Assembly: GCA_900757695.1 (NCBI GenBank)
Contig: CAAEOU010000345.1
Coordinates: 1 to 13,154, forward strand
Direction: 5' to 3'
Source of the DNA: an uncultured Oscillospiraceae bacterium
Lineage (GTDB): Bacteria > Bacillota_A > Clostridia > Oscillospirales > Oscillospiraceae
DNA length: 13,154 nt
The notes beneath the pieces are model-generated. The model did no database searches and had not been told where the DNA came from. It worked only from the letters and a program-made list of their open reading frames with translations. Positions 1 through 7,900 of the stretch are shown here, in pieces (the stretch's first letter is position 1; the number at the start of each line of letters is the position of its first letter). A program made the translations under genes and the position numbers.

Positions 1-1
1 C

Positions 2-169
2 ATCGGCAAGCCCGGCCAGCGGTTCTGGCATTACGATATGCAGATCCGCCCCCACGCCCGGGACCTGAAAAAGGCCGAATACTTCCTGACGGGAATTCTG
101 GAAGACTATCTGCTGACCGCTGACGGAGAAACGAGAGTACCTGGTCCCATCTACCGCAACATTTGCTGA
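2..169 (+). CDS. C-terminal fragment of an unrecognised protein
   Basis: The second reading frame is open from the window edge to a TGA at 167-169, giving the last 55 residues of a protein. The tail is basic and aromatic (it includes RFWHYDMQIRPHARDLKKAE and ends PGPIYRNIC) and uses GC-rich codons, as a real gene would. A strong hairpin follows 38 bases after the stop, consistent with the end of a transcription unit. I do not recognise the family and the N-terminal part is missing, so no function is given. The reading frame is clear; the identity is open. Confidence 0.6.
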   Translation: MGKPGQRFWHYDMQIRPHARDLKKAEYFLTGILEDYLLTADGETRVPGPIYRNIC

Positions 170-206
170 AAGAATTGTAATCGACTAATTGAATCAAATA
201 TAGCAG

Positions 207-235
207 CAGGGCCGTTCCGACTTGGAGCGGCCCTG
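207..235. terminator. Bidirectional hairpin between convergent genes
   Basis: CAGGGCCGTTCC (207-218) pairs with GGAGCGGCCCTG (224-235) around a five-base loop, giving a 12-bp stem with one G-T wobble. The plus-strand T-run is short (TTCTG). On the minus strand the following bases are moderately T-rich (CTATATTTGATT). It lies between the end of the plus-strand fragment and the end of the minus-strand regulator, so it probably terminates both. Confidence 0.7.
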
Positions 236-256
236 TTCTGACAATGGGGGCGACAT

Positions 257-1543
257 TCAGAAAGAAGCGGTATTGGCATGATTCGTTCGGTATATACCCG
301 GGGTGGTACCTTCCAATTTTTTAAATGTCCGAATCAGTACCCATCGGTTTGAAAATCCAACCTGAATTGCAATTTCGTCCAGGTTTGATGTGGCAGAGCA
401 CAGAAGTTTTTTTGCGGCATCAATGCGAATCCGATGGATATATTCGACAACACCGATGCCCATGTCCGCTTTGAAAATTCGCGACAAATAGGAGGAACTG
501 ATTTTGAAATGTTCAGAAATTGCTTTTGCGCCCAAGCTCTGTTCCGCGTAATGCTGCTGAATGTACTGTTCTATACTGGGCATTTTTTGATTTCGCGAAT
601 TGGGAGGCGTGTAGAATCGGTCTTCCAACGTGGCCAAAATGTCATAGGCATGATCACGCAGCTCTTGATAGGTTCGTGACTGGGTCAGGGCAGGCAGCAT
701 ATTTGCAAGTTCCGGGGCGTGGGAGATGTCGGCACCAGTTTCCGCCGCAATGGAGTGCAGGACTTGCTCCATTCGGGAAAAAACAGAAGTGAGTGTGTGC
801 TCCAAGGAACTCTGCGTCACGTCCGTGGCGTGGATGAGCTGCTCCAGCGTGGTAGCTGCGTCAAAAAAAGCATGCTGCTGAATTTGACGCCAAAATTCGG
901 ATTCCAGCGAAATAGTCTGCTGGACTGCACTGGGAGCGGCTTTGGGAAGATCGTATTCGGAACAGATGGCATCTGTCTCCGGTGTTCGGCGCTCTGACAC
1001 ATTGTTTGCGCAGCGATAGAGAAGACGGGGACCTTCATCCATTTGAGAGATGCGACTGATGGATATAGATGCAACTAATGTGTTGGCGTGATCAGAAAGG
1101 ATACTTTGTAAGTGGCTTTTTATTTGGGCGCATAAGGCGATGCAAGATTTCGTACTCTGGTCAAAATGCTCCGGTACGTTGAGGTTTAACAGACAGCCAA
1201 TGCAGCCTTTAATTGGAAAGAAAAAGGGAATTCCCAACGTTTTCAATGCGGGCGAGAAGGCACAGGATACTACGTCCACCGGGTCTTTCTCATGAGCTGA
1301 ATATCCGACTTCTGGTGGTGTGTCAGGACGTTTTCCGTGGAAAAGCAGCAACACATACCAATCAGAGCAGGGAGTACCGAAAAATGCTGCGGTATCTTTT
1401 GCGACATTGCGGCTCATGGCCTCGTCGGATACAGCCTTTTCGAGATTGCATTTTAATAATTCATGCCTGAGTGCCTGGTTCTCCTGCTCCAGCTTGATGA
1501 TTTGATTTTGCAGAGTTGTTTCCGTTTGCGGCAAGTTTATCAC
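257..1543 (-). CDS. AraC-family transcriptional regulator with N-terminal coiled coil
   Basis: A 428-residue protein, longer than a minimal AraC protein (about 290). Residues 7-45 are heptad-like (LQNQIIKLEQENQALRHEL) and look like a coiled coil for dimerisation. Residues about 50-310 form a sensory region of the kind seen in clostridial response-type AraC proteins; a stretch near 155-180 (VASISISRISQMDEGPRLLY) resembles the GGDEF-like fold of CdaR-type regulators, which is weak evidence. Residues 322-421 are the DNA-binding domain with two helix-turn-helix units (337-362 and 387-419, ending in the typical GTTPGIYR). The start is GTG with only GGGG close by, so it is uncertain; an ATG at codon 43 is the alternative but would remove the coiled coil. 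The gene is divergent from the operon beginning at 1756 and is the obvious candidate regulator of it. The ligand is unknown. Confidence 0.88.
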   Translation of the reverse strand: MINLPQTETTLQNQIIKLEQENQALRHELLKCNLEKAVSDEAMSRNVAKDTAAFFGTPCSDWYVLLLFHGKRPDTPPEVGYSAHEKDPVDVVSCAFSPALKTLGIPFFFPIKGCIGCLLNLNVPEHFDQSTKSCIALCAQIKSHLQSILSDHANTLVASISISRISQMDEGPRLLYRCANNVSERRTPETDAICSEYDLPKAAPSAVQQTISLESEFWRQIQQHAFFDAATTLEQLIHATDVTQSSLEHTLTSVFSRMEQVLHSIAAETGADISHAPELANMLPALTQSRTYQELRDHAYDILATLEDRFYTPPNSRNQKMPSIEQYIQQHYAEQSLGAKAISEHFKISSSYLSRIFKADMGIGVVEYIHRIRIDAAKKLLCSATSNLDEIAIQVGFSNRWVLIRTFKKLEGTTPGIYRTNHANTASF

Positions 1544-1566
1544 GCCCCATTTTAGCAGATATTTAT

Positions 1567-1572
1567 ATTATA
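1567..1572 (-). promoter_or_regulatory. Candidate -10 box of the AraC-type regulator gene
   Basis: On the minus strand a perfect TATAAT lies about 24 bases upstream of the GTG start, which implies a very short leader. No good -35 box sits at the usual distance; that place is occupied by a GTTCAATT element, as expected for a promoter controlled by the AraC-type protein itself. Confidence 0.45.
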
Positions 1573-1581
1573 AACGAGGAT

Positions 1582-1594
1582 ATGGGAATTGAAC
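1582..1594 (-). promoter_or_regulatory. Third, inverted AraC-type half-site
   Basis: On the minus strand this reads GTTCAATTCCCAT, matching the direct repeat GTTCAATTATCAG at 10 of 13 positions including the first eight. It sits just upstream of the regulator's own -10 box, so it is a candidate autoregulatory or looping site. Confidence 0.45.
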
Positions 1595-1657
1595 TTCCAA
1601 AAAAGAGCAGACATTTTTGTGCAAAAGAGCAAAGACCGACAGCATTCGTGATTCTAG

Positions 1658-1689
1658 GTTCAATTATCAGCACGCAGTTCAATTTTCAG
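1658..1689 (+). promoter_or_regulatory. Tandem AraC-type operator (two direct half-sites)
   Basis: GTTCAATTATCAG (1658-1670) and GTTCAATTTTCAG (1677-1689) differ at one base and start 19 bases apart, close to two helical turns. The downstream copy ends three bases before a candidate -35 box (1693). Direct half-sites abutting -35 are the classic arrangement for activation by AraC-family proteins, and the neighbouring divergent gene encodes one. The repeat is seen directly; the binding partner is inferred. Confidence 0.6.
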
Positions 1690-1692
1690 ACC

Positions 1693-1721
1693 TTGCTGGA
1701 GAGAAACGCGCACCCTACAAT
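1693..1721 (+). promoter_or_regulatory. Candidate promoter of the four-gene operon
   Basis: TTGCTG (1693-1698), a 17-base spacer and TACAAT (1716-1721), with a second overlapping TATAAT at 1721-1726. The -35 is poor (3 of 6 matches), which fits a promoter needing an activator bound at the repeats just upstream. The first gene starts at 1756. Confidence 0.5.
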
Positions 1722-1755
1722 ATAATTGCCAAGAACTAGAAAGGAATGGTCCTAT

Positions 1756-3177
1756 ATGAGCAAATACAAAACCGTTTATCCTGGCGTTTATACACCGGAG
1801 GAGCAAGCTGTGTTGGATGCCTATCAGGCGGAAAAGGACGCCCTCAACAGCCGGGGCGACATCAACATCGACGACCTGATCCATGGCCGCATGCCCAAAG
1901 GCACCCCCGGTGTGGGCCGCGTGGACATGATTGACCAGCGGAAACTCCAGAGCAACTACCTGATGCCGGATCCCACCAATCCCCTTTATTTTGACAAGGA
2001 ATATGCCAAGAACAGCCCCTATGGCGACGTGATTGCCTTCCCGTTGATGGTGGCCCACGACGGCGCCTTCTTTGATGCCATGCCCTATCAGCTGCGGGAC
2101 ACCCTGACCATCTCCGGCTTGACCCATGACTTCGACATTCTGCTGCCCGTCTACGAGGGCGACAGCTTGTACTATGTGACCGATGAGCAGACCTTCACGG
2201 ACATCACCCCCAAGGAGGGCAGCGAGTTCCGCACCTTTGACATCACCGGCAAGGGCCGGGTCTACAACCAGAAGGGTCAGCTGGTCTGCCGGGGCCGGAG
2301 CCGGGTCAAGGAAAGCCTGCGGCTTCTCGCTGAAGGCAGCACCACTCCGAAGATGGTAGGCCAGGACTGCCCGGACTGGTGGAGCATGGCACCGGTCACC
2401 TACACCACTGACGAGCAGTGGGCTGTTATCAAGGACTACTGGGCCAAAGAGAAGCGCCGGGGCAGCGAACCGCTCTACTGGGAGGACGTGAATGTGGGCG
2501 ATATGCCTCAGCCCACAGTGGACGGTCCTTTTAAGATGGTCGAGTTGGGCGGACCTCCCCCGATGCCCCCCGAGGGCGAAGGCGGCCCCGAAGGCCCTGG
2601 CCCTGAGGGCCCCGGCGGTCCCGACGGCGAAATGCCGGATATGCCCGCGCCCATGCCGGGCATGAAAAAAGGCTCCGGCGACACCCGGATCATCCGGCTC
2701 CAAATGGATGACCCGGAGACCTTCGCCAAAATGGTGCGGGATCCGGTGGACGGCAACTGGTATCTTCCCGAGGATCTGCCGGACCACAACGAAAAGCGCA
2801 GCATCATTATGAACTTCCACGCCCGGGACATGGCCTACCGGATGATCTCCAACTGGATGGGCGACCATGGCTGGGTCAGCAACATCAAGTGGCGCATCAT
2901 GCGGAAAACGCCCGGCTATGACACCCCGGACTATCCGGACAATCCCCCCTCCTTTGTGGCCGATGTACCCATCTCCGCAGATCCCAACCTGGAGAATTGG
3001 TATGACAACCAGCAGCATGGCCTGGCCCGGGACTTCCTGATTACCCGCGGCTATGTAACAAAGAAATTTGAGCAGGACGGCGAGCACTATGTAGAGCTTC
3101 AGTGGTGGATCTCCCGGCTATTTGGGAAGGTCTACGAGGAAGGTGTCGCCACCATCCGCCTGCCCAGCAGAACCTGA
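1756..3177 (+). CDS. Double hotdog (MaoC-like) acyl-CoA hydratase/dehydratase with Pro/Gly/Met-rich insert
   Basis: A 473-residue cytosolic protein without signal peptide. Residues about 55-190 match a MaoC-type hotdog domain (NPLYFDKEYAKNSPYGDVIA, then a strand-rich part ending GRSRVKESLRL). Residues about 238-470 look like the second half of a tandem hotdog: it opens with YWEDVNVGDMPQP, has the NFHARDMA and NWMGDHGW segments typical of such proteins at 353-373, and ends with a strand (HYVELQWWISRL). Enzymes of this type hydrate or dehydrate enoyl-CoA/3-hydroxyacyl-CoA substrates. I do not see the canonical DxNPxH catalytic motif, so activity and substrate are uncertain. An unusual insert at 265-307 is almost only Gly, Pro, Glu and Met. 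The ATG at 1756 was chosen because AAAGGAA lies at the right distance; an in-frame ATG at 1726 has no such site. It is the first gene of the operon, 23 bases before the next. Confidence 0.75.
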   Translation: MSKYKTVYPGVYTPEEQAVLDAYQAEKDALNSRGDINIDDLIHGRMPKGTPGVGRVDMIDQRKLQSNYLMPDPTNPLYFDKEYAKNSPYGDVIAFPLMVAHDGAFFDAMPYQLRDTLTISGLTHDFDILLPVYEGDSLYYVTDEQTFTDITPKEGSEFRTFDITGKGRVYNQKGQLVCRGRSRVKESLRLLAEGSTTPKMVGQDCPDWWSMAPVTYTTDEQWAVIKDYWAKEKRRGSEPLYWEDVNVGDMPQPTVDGPFKMVELGGPPPMPPEGEGGPEGPGPEGPGGPDGEMPDMPAPMPGMKKGSGDTRIIRLQMDDPETFAKMVRDPVDGNWYLPEDLPDHNEKRSIIMNFHARDMAYRMISNWMGDHGWVSNIKWRIMRKTPGYDTPDYPDNPPSFVADVPISADPNLENWYDNQQHGLARDFLITRGYVTKKFEQDGEHYVELQWWISRLFGKVYEEGVATIRLPSRT

Positions 3178-3190
3178 TTCTCTGAGAAAT

Positions 3191-3195
3191 GGAGG
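3191..3195 (+). promoter_or_regulatory. Ribosome binding site deciding the start at 3201
   Basis: GGAGG lies five bases before ATG at 3201. The upstream in-frame ATG at 3189 overlaps this site and would put four extra residues before a normal lipoprotein signal peptide, so 3201 is preferred. Confidence 0.75.
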
Positions 3196-3200
3196 CTATT

Positions 3201-4910
3201 ATGAAGAAATTCGCATCCTTCGCACTGTTCCTTGCACTTTTGACAACCATTCTCACAGGCTGCGGCGGTACCAGCTCCTCCATTTCATCCGATCCCGCAG
3301 TGCCCGCTCCCGCAGGGGAGGACGTGGCCGCGGCCCCGGCAGATGATGTCCCTGAACCATCTGCCGGGGAACAGCCGGAGCCCGCTGGAGAGCCAGCGGA
3401 GGCTTCCGTTGTGGAGGAAGAACTCCCAGAGGAAGCCCTGCCCTATCCCGCAGAGCTCCAGTTGCCCCTGACGGAAACCCCAAAGAGCCTGTCCTTCTGG
3501 TACAGCGGCTTCCCAAACTTCGATTTTGATGTGGTGTTCGGGCAGAATCCTGCCATTGCCAAGGCCGAGGAGTTGACTGGCGTACATGCGGACATGAACA
3601 TCGTGTCCATGGACAGCTACTCAGAAAAGTTCAACCTGATGATCGCCACCGGGGAGTATCCCGATCTCATCAGCACCGGCGACTATGTGGGCGGTTATGC
3701 CCAGGCGGTCAACGATGAGGTGATCATCGACATCACGGATTATGTGGAGACCTGTGCCCTAAACTATATGGCGCTGATCAGCCAGGATGAAATCACGAAG
3801 AAGTCCGCATACAGCGACGACAGCCGGATCTATGGCTTTGCCAGCATCCAGAAGGAGGCGGCGCTGCCCGGAAACGGCCCCATCGTCCGGCAGGACTGGC
3901 TGGACGCTCTGGGCCTGGAGCCGCCGGAGACCTACGCGGAATACGAGGCTATGCTGGCAGCCTTCCAGAGTGAGCTGGGCGCCACGGAGCCCTTCCTGAT
4001 GAACTCCACCGGTATTGACTCCGTCCTGCTGGCGGGCTTTAACACCATGGTGGGCTTCTATGTGGTGGACGGCGCGGTACAGACCGGATATACGGCCAAG
4101 GAGATGCGGGACTATGTGACCATGATCCATGATTGGTACGAAAACGGATATATCGGCCAGTCCTTCACGGCAAATCCCGTTGGCCAGCCCGATGAGGCGG
4201 ATATTCTCTCGGACACAGCGGGCTGCTGGACCAGCGGCTATCAATTCTCAGATTACGAGGAAAAGGCTTCCAACCCCAATTACGCGCTCACCGGAACGCT
4301 TTACCCGGTCAAGGAGCACGGTGGCATCGTACACACCAGCTATCAGCCTGTAATCATCGACTGTGCCACCTTCTTCTCGGTGACCTCCTGCTGTGAGGAT
4401 CCGGAGCTGGCGGTCAAGTGGATGGACTTCTGGTATAGCGAGCCGGGCTTCTATCTGGCCAATTATGGCGTAGAGGGCCTGTCCTATGATCTCATAGACG
4501 GCGAGCCCGTCATGACAGAGCTGATGACAGATAATCCCGATGGGCTGGACGTGCGGGCAACGGTCATGTACTACACGGCCCAACTGAACATCCCCTACTA
4601 CAAGGACACCAGCAACCTGAATTCCGCCTACGAGGACTACGAGCTGGCGGCCCGGGAGCTATGGCGCTCCAACCAGGACGGCGCCTATGTGATCCCCACT
4701 GCGGTGGCCTTCAACAGCGCCGAGGCGGACGCCTACGGTCTCCACATCACGGATATTGAGACCTACGCAGACGAGAATCTCTTGAAGTTCATCGTCGGCG
4801 ACCGGCCACTGGAGGAATGGGACGATTACGTGGCGGTGTTCCAATCCCTTGGAATTGATGCTTGTACAGAAGCCTACCAAAACGCCTATGACAGGTTTAT
4901 GTCGAGATAG
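3201..4910 (+). CDS. Extracellular solute-binding lipoprotein (LplA-like), first copy
   Basis: A 569-residue lipoprotein. Residues 1-20 are a signal peptide (MKK, hydrophobic core) with lipobox LTGC, so Cys21 would be lipidated and the protein held on the outer face of the membrane. Residues 22-85 are a flexible Ala/Pro/Glu-rich tether. The rest is a family 1 solute-binding fold of the LplA/LipO type, with family-like stretches KFNLMIATGEYPDLIS (about 143-158) and NDEVIIDITDYV (171-182) and a late SCCEDPELAVKWMDFWYSE segment. Such proteins deliver oligosaccharides or similar solutes to ABC permeases, but no permease or ATPase lies in this window. It is clearly a paralogue of the product of 8552-10318. 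Codon use is GC-rich like the hotdog gene and unlike the two genes downstream. The substrate cannot be read from the sequence. Confidence 0.85.
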   Translation: MKKFASFALFLALLTTILTGCGGTSSSISSDPAVPAPAGEDVAAAPADDVPEPSAGEQPEPAGEPAEASVVEEELPEEALPYPAELQLPLTETPKSLSFWYSGFPNFDFDVVFGQNPAIAKAEELTGVHADMNIVSMDSYSEKFNLMIATGEYPDLISTGDYVGGYAQAVNDEVIIDITDYVETCALNYMALISQDEITKKSAYSDDSRIYGFASIQKEAALPGNGPIVRQDWLDALGLEPPETYAEYEAMLAAFQSELGATEPFLMNSTGIDSVLLAGFNTMVGFYVVDGAVQTGYTAKEMRDYVTMIHDWYENGYIGQSFTANPVGQPDEADILSDTAGCWTSGYQFSDYEEKASNPNYALTGTLYPVKEHGGIVHTSYQPVIIDCATFFSVTSCCEDPELAVKWMDFWYSEPGFYLANYGVEGLSYDLIDGEPVMTELMTDNPDGLDVRATVMYYTAQLNIPYYKDTSNLNSAYEDYELAARELWRSNQDGAYVIPTAVAFNSAEADAYGLHITDIETYADENLLKFIVGDRPLEEWDDYVAVFQSLGIDACTEAYQNAYDRFMSR

Positions 4911-4931
4911 CACGGAGAAAGTGAGACTTTT

Positions 4932-7900
4932 ATGAAGATAAGACACAGAAACCGATATCTTTCCTGGCTTCTGCTGGTGTCTATGCTCTGCGCGATGCTG
5001 CTGAGTCCGGCGCAGGCCCAGGACAGCGAAATGTTGACTTACATAGATGGAAAGGGGGTGCAGTGGAATTATCTGCGTGGAGAAGATACGGCACTGGAGA
5101 CCATCATTGACAGCCAGCAAGCGATTCAAAACGCAGCGGTACTGATGATCTCTGGGCAGGTGCAGGGCCAGCAGGTGGATTCTGTCAGAAGCAACGGATT
5201 TGACAATGTGGTAGTCGGACATAAAGACAGCCAGTATATTCTTGTGGCTTCCGGTATTACGAGCATTAGCGCAAAGGCATTCTACGATTTTAACTATGTA
5301 AAGGGTGTAAGTCTTCCGGCTACGCTGACGGAGATCGACGAAAACGCCTTTGATGTACTGGGTAGGGAGATCAACAACGCTACGGTGATTTACGGTGCTG
5401 GAGGTTCCGCTGCCGAGAAATGGGCTGGCGACAACAGCACAGCGGCGTATACGTTTGTTCCTTATGACACCGAAAACTTCACTGTATCGGCGAAGGCAGA
5501 TGGAACCATCTATCCATCTGGAAACTTCTATCTGCCCGAAACCCTGAAAACGGAACAGTTGTCCACGTATTTTTCCGTCGAAGCTGACCGCGGCAGCGTC
5601 ATTCACGAACTGATGGTAGATGGACAGACAGTAGCCGAGGCGGAAGGCAAGACCTCCTATCTGCTGGAGTATACCTTTGGGGATCAGTCTGCTGAAATAT
5701 CGGTTTCGTTCTTGAAAACCGGCACATCTGAGGAAACCGCGTCTGACCAAGAGGAGACGGATAGCGTTGTGCTTCCGCCGGTTTCGATTGCTGAGGGAGA
5801 GCAGATCAGTGTTGACGTTACCATGGGCATCAAGGACAACCGTGTGCCCGCAGAAGCTGTGACAGAGAATATGGACCTCAGCGATATTTACGATGAGGTG
5901 CCGGAAGATGTGTCTGGATATACTGCTTCAATGGGGCTCTCAACTGGTGATTATTATGCCAGCGATGGAATCCTGTATGAAATGGTGTTCGGAACCAACG
6001 GCACCGGGGAAAACGGCGATTTGGGCATTGTTTTTCGCAATAAGGCAGAGGTTATCAACTATCTCTATGATACCTTCGGATGGGTTTACGGAGCGGACTA
6101 TGATCTGATTCGGATGTTCCACTATGATGCAACGGTCAGCGCAGGCAACAGAAAGGGGACGTACGATTTCCACTGCGCATTTGTGTATCGGGCTGTGGAA
6201 CAGAGCAATCAGTACACGGACCTTTCTGGACAAGAGGCGTTTTACAGTGAAAATGAGAACCGGGAAGGGCTGACAAACTATGATACCCTCTTTATTCAGG
6301 ATCAGCCAAAGAATGCAGGAACCTATGTCATTGAGAACCTGAAGGCCAACTGTTTCACTCGACCGGACGGCCCTCAGGAGGCGACAAATTTCTATGGCTT
6401 GGGATCGGCGGTTGTTGTGGACGGCGGTACGCCCAGTAAAGACGAGGACTACGCAACCAAGATATTCTCGGAAGAAGATACAACCACACTGGAGCTGATA
6501 GACCCTGAAATAGATGGCGGCGCAAACCCAATCTACGCATTGGCGAGCAGCCTGGTGAAAATCAAGGGAGGTACCCTGTTTACAGCCTATTCCGGAGGAC
6601 ACGGTCCCTATTCCAGTCTGCAGGGCCAGATCACCATCAATGCCGATGAAAAAATCATTGCCGGGGATGGAACGGTCAATGTGAACCTGGACGATCTTGC
6701 GGCCACTGTTCTGACGGAGCGTCCGGGCCGGTTTGGTTGGGCCGTTCGGAATACCGATGAAACCGGCAAGCAAGTTGATGCGAACGATTATGACACAGTC
6801 CATGCAAAACTGGCGCTGGACGAGGACGCGATTGCGGACTATGAGAAAGAAAACGGAGATGTGACTGTGGTCACCACGGCGAACTCCTCCGGCTCGCTTC
6901 TGGTGACAGACAGCGGCGGCGGTATCATTGTTGCAAATAAGGTTTCCGGTACAGCCTATTCCACAGGCAGCTCTGGTGTATACTCCATGGGCGGCGGCTC
7001 CTATGTGTATGTGTACAATTCCAGACTGGAGAGCCATATTGAGCCAGCTCTGAACTCCGTTGGCGAGGGGTATATATTTGCTTATAACAGTGAGATGTCG
7101 GGGCCGATTGGAATACTTTCCAGCGGCGGTGACGATCATGTGCAGATCTATCACAGCGAAATTTCCACAGAATTGGATTTCGACATGGACTTTTATGATC
7201 TGACAGATCCCAATGATCCGAATCAGCTGGCTACTTATCAGAAACTCTGCGAGGACGTGGATGCTAACGAGCTGGTTAACAGCAACTACCTGATGATTTT
7301 CCCGCTGAACGGGGATGATATGTCCAACTTTGTCTCCAACTGGTATGAAGACCGCACCCAGGTTCCCGGAAAGAATGGCGGAAACATTGCACTCATCAGC
7401 ACCACCTCACCCTCTGGTATTACTCTGGACGCCACCCGGCTCCAAAACAACGCCTACCGGGACTACAAGGATGAGGGAGTTCCCAACTGGCTGGTAGCTG
7501 CGGCAGGTGGAACATCTACCATCAACTTCCGGAACCAGAACAGCAAAACCAAGTGGGATCTGACCGGAAAAGAGACTGGCACCACAGAGCTCTATGGAAA
7601 CCTCTACTGTGCCGCTCCATCTGGAGAGGGAATGTGGGTCACGTCGGCCGGTGCGATGATTGTCAATCTGGAAAACTCCGAATGGACTGGCTCTATTGAA
7701 AATATGGGCGATGGTGTCACACTGAATCTGGACAAGGACTCTGTATGGACGGTGACTGGTACCTGCACGGTTGCGAATCTCACCTTGGAAGAAGGCGCTG
7801 AAATCCAGGTGCCGGAAGGGTATACCTTACAGATCAATGAAACCTCAGCCCTGCCCGCCGGAACCTATCAAAACGTGCATATTCAGGTCCTGAAGGATGG

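Noticed and set aside
434..1505. Several short plus-strand frames opposite the AraC-type regulator
   Set aside because: All lie antisense to a gene with a clear AraC DNA-binding domain and none looks like a protein family.
1726..1755. Upstream ATG giving a 10-residue longer hotdog protein
   Set aside because: It overlaps the candidate -10 region and lacks a ribosome binding site, whereas ATG 1756 has one.
1660..3087. 475-residue open frame on the minus strand opposite the hotdog gene
   Set aside because: It is antisense to a clear gene, has His/Val/Gly-rich composition typical of a GC-rich shadow frame, and lacks any recognisable domain.
4659..5750. 363-residue minus-strand open frame across two operon genes
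   Set aside because: It spans the junction of two well-supported plus-strand genes and shows no domain or ribosome binding site.
5940..7154. 404-residue minus-strand open frame inside the surface-protein gene
   Set aside because: Shadow of the plus-strand frame; composition is rich in Ile, Val and Arg without domain logic.
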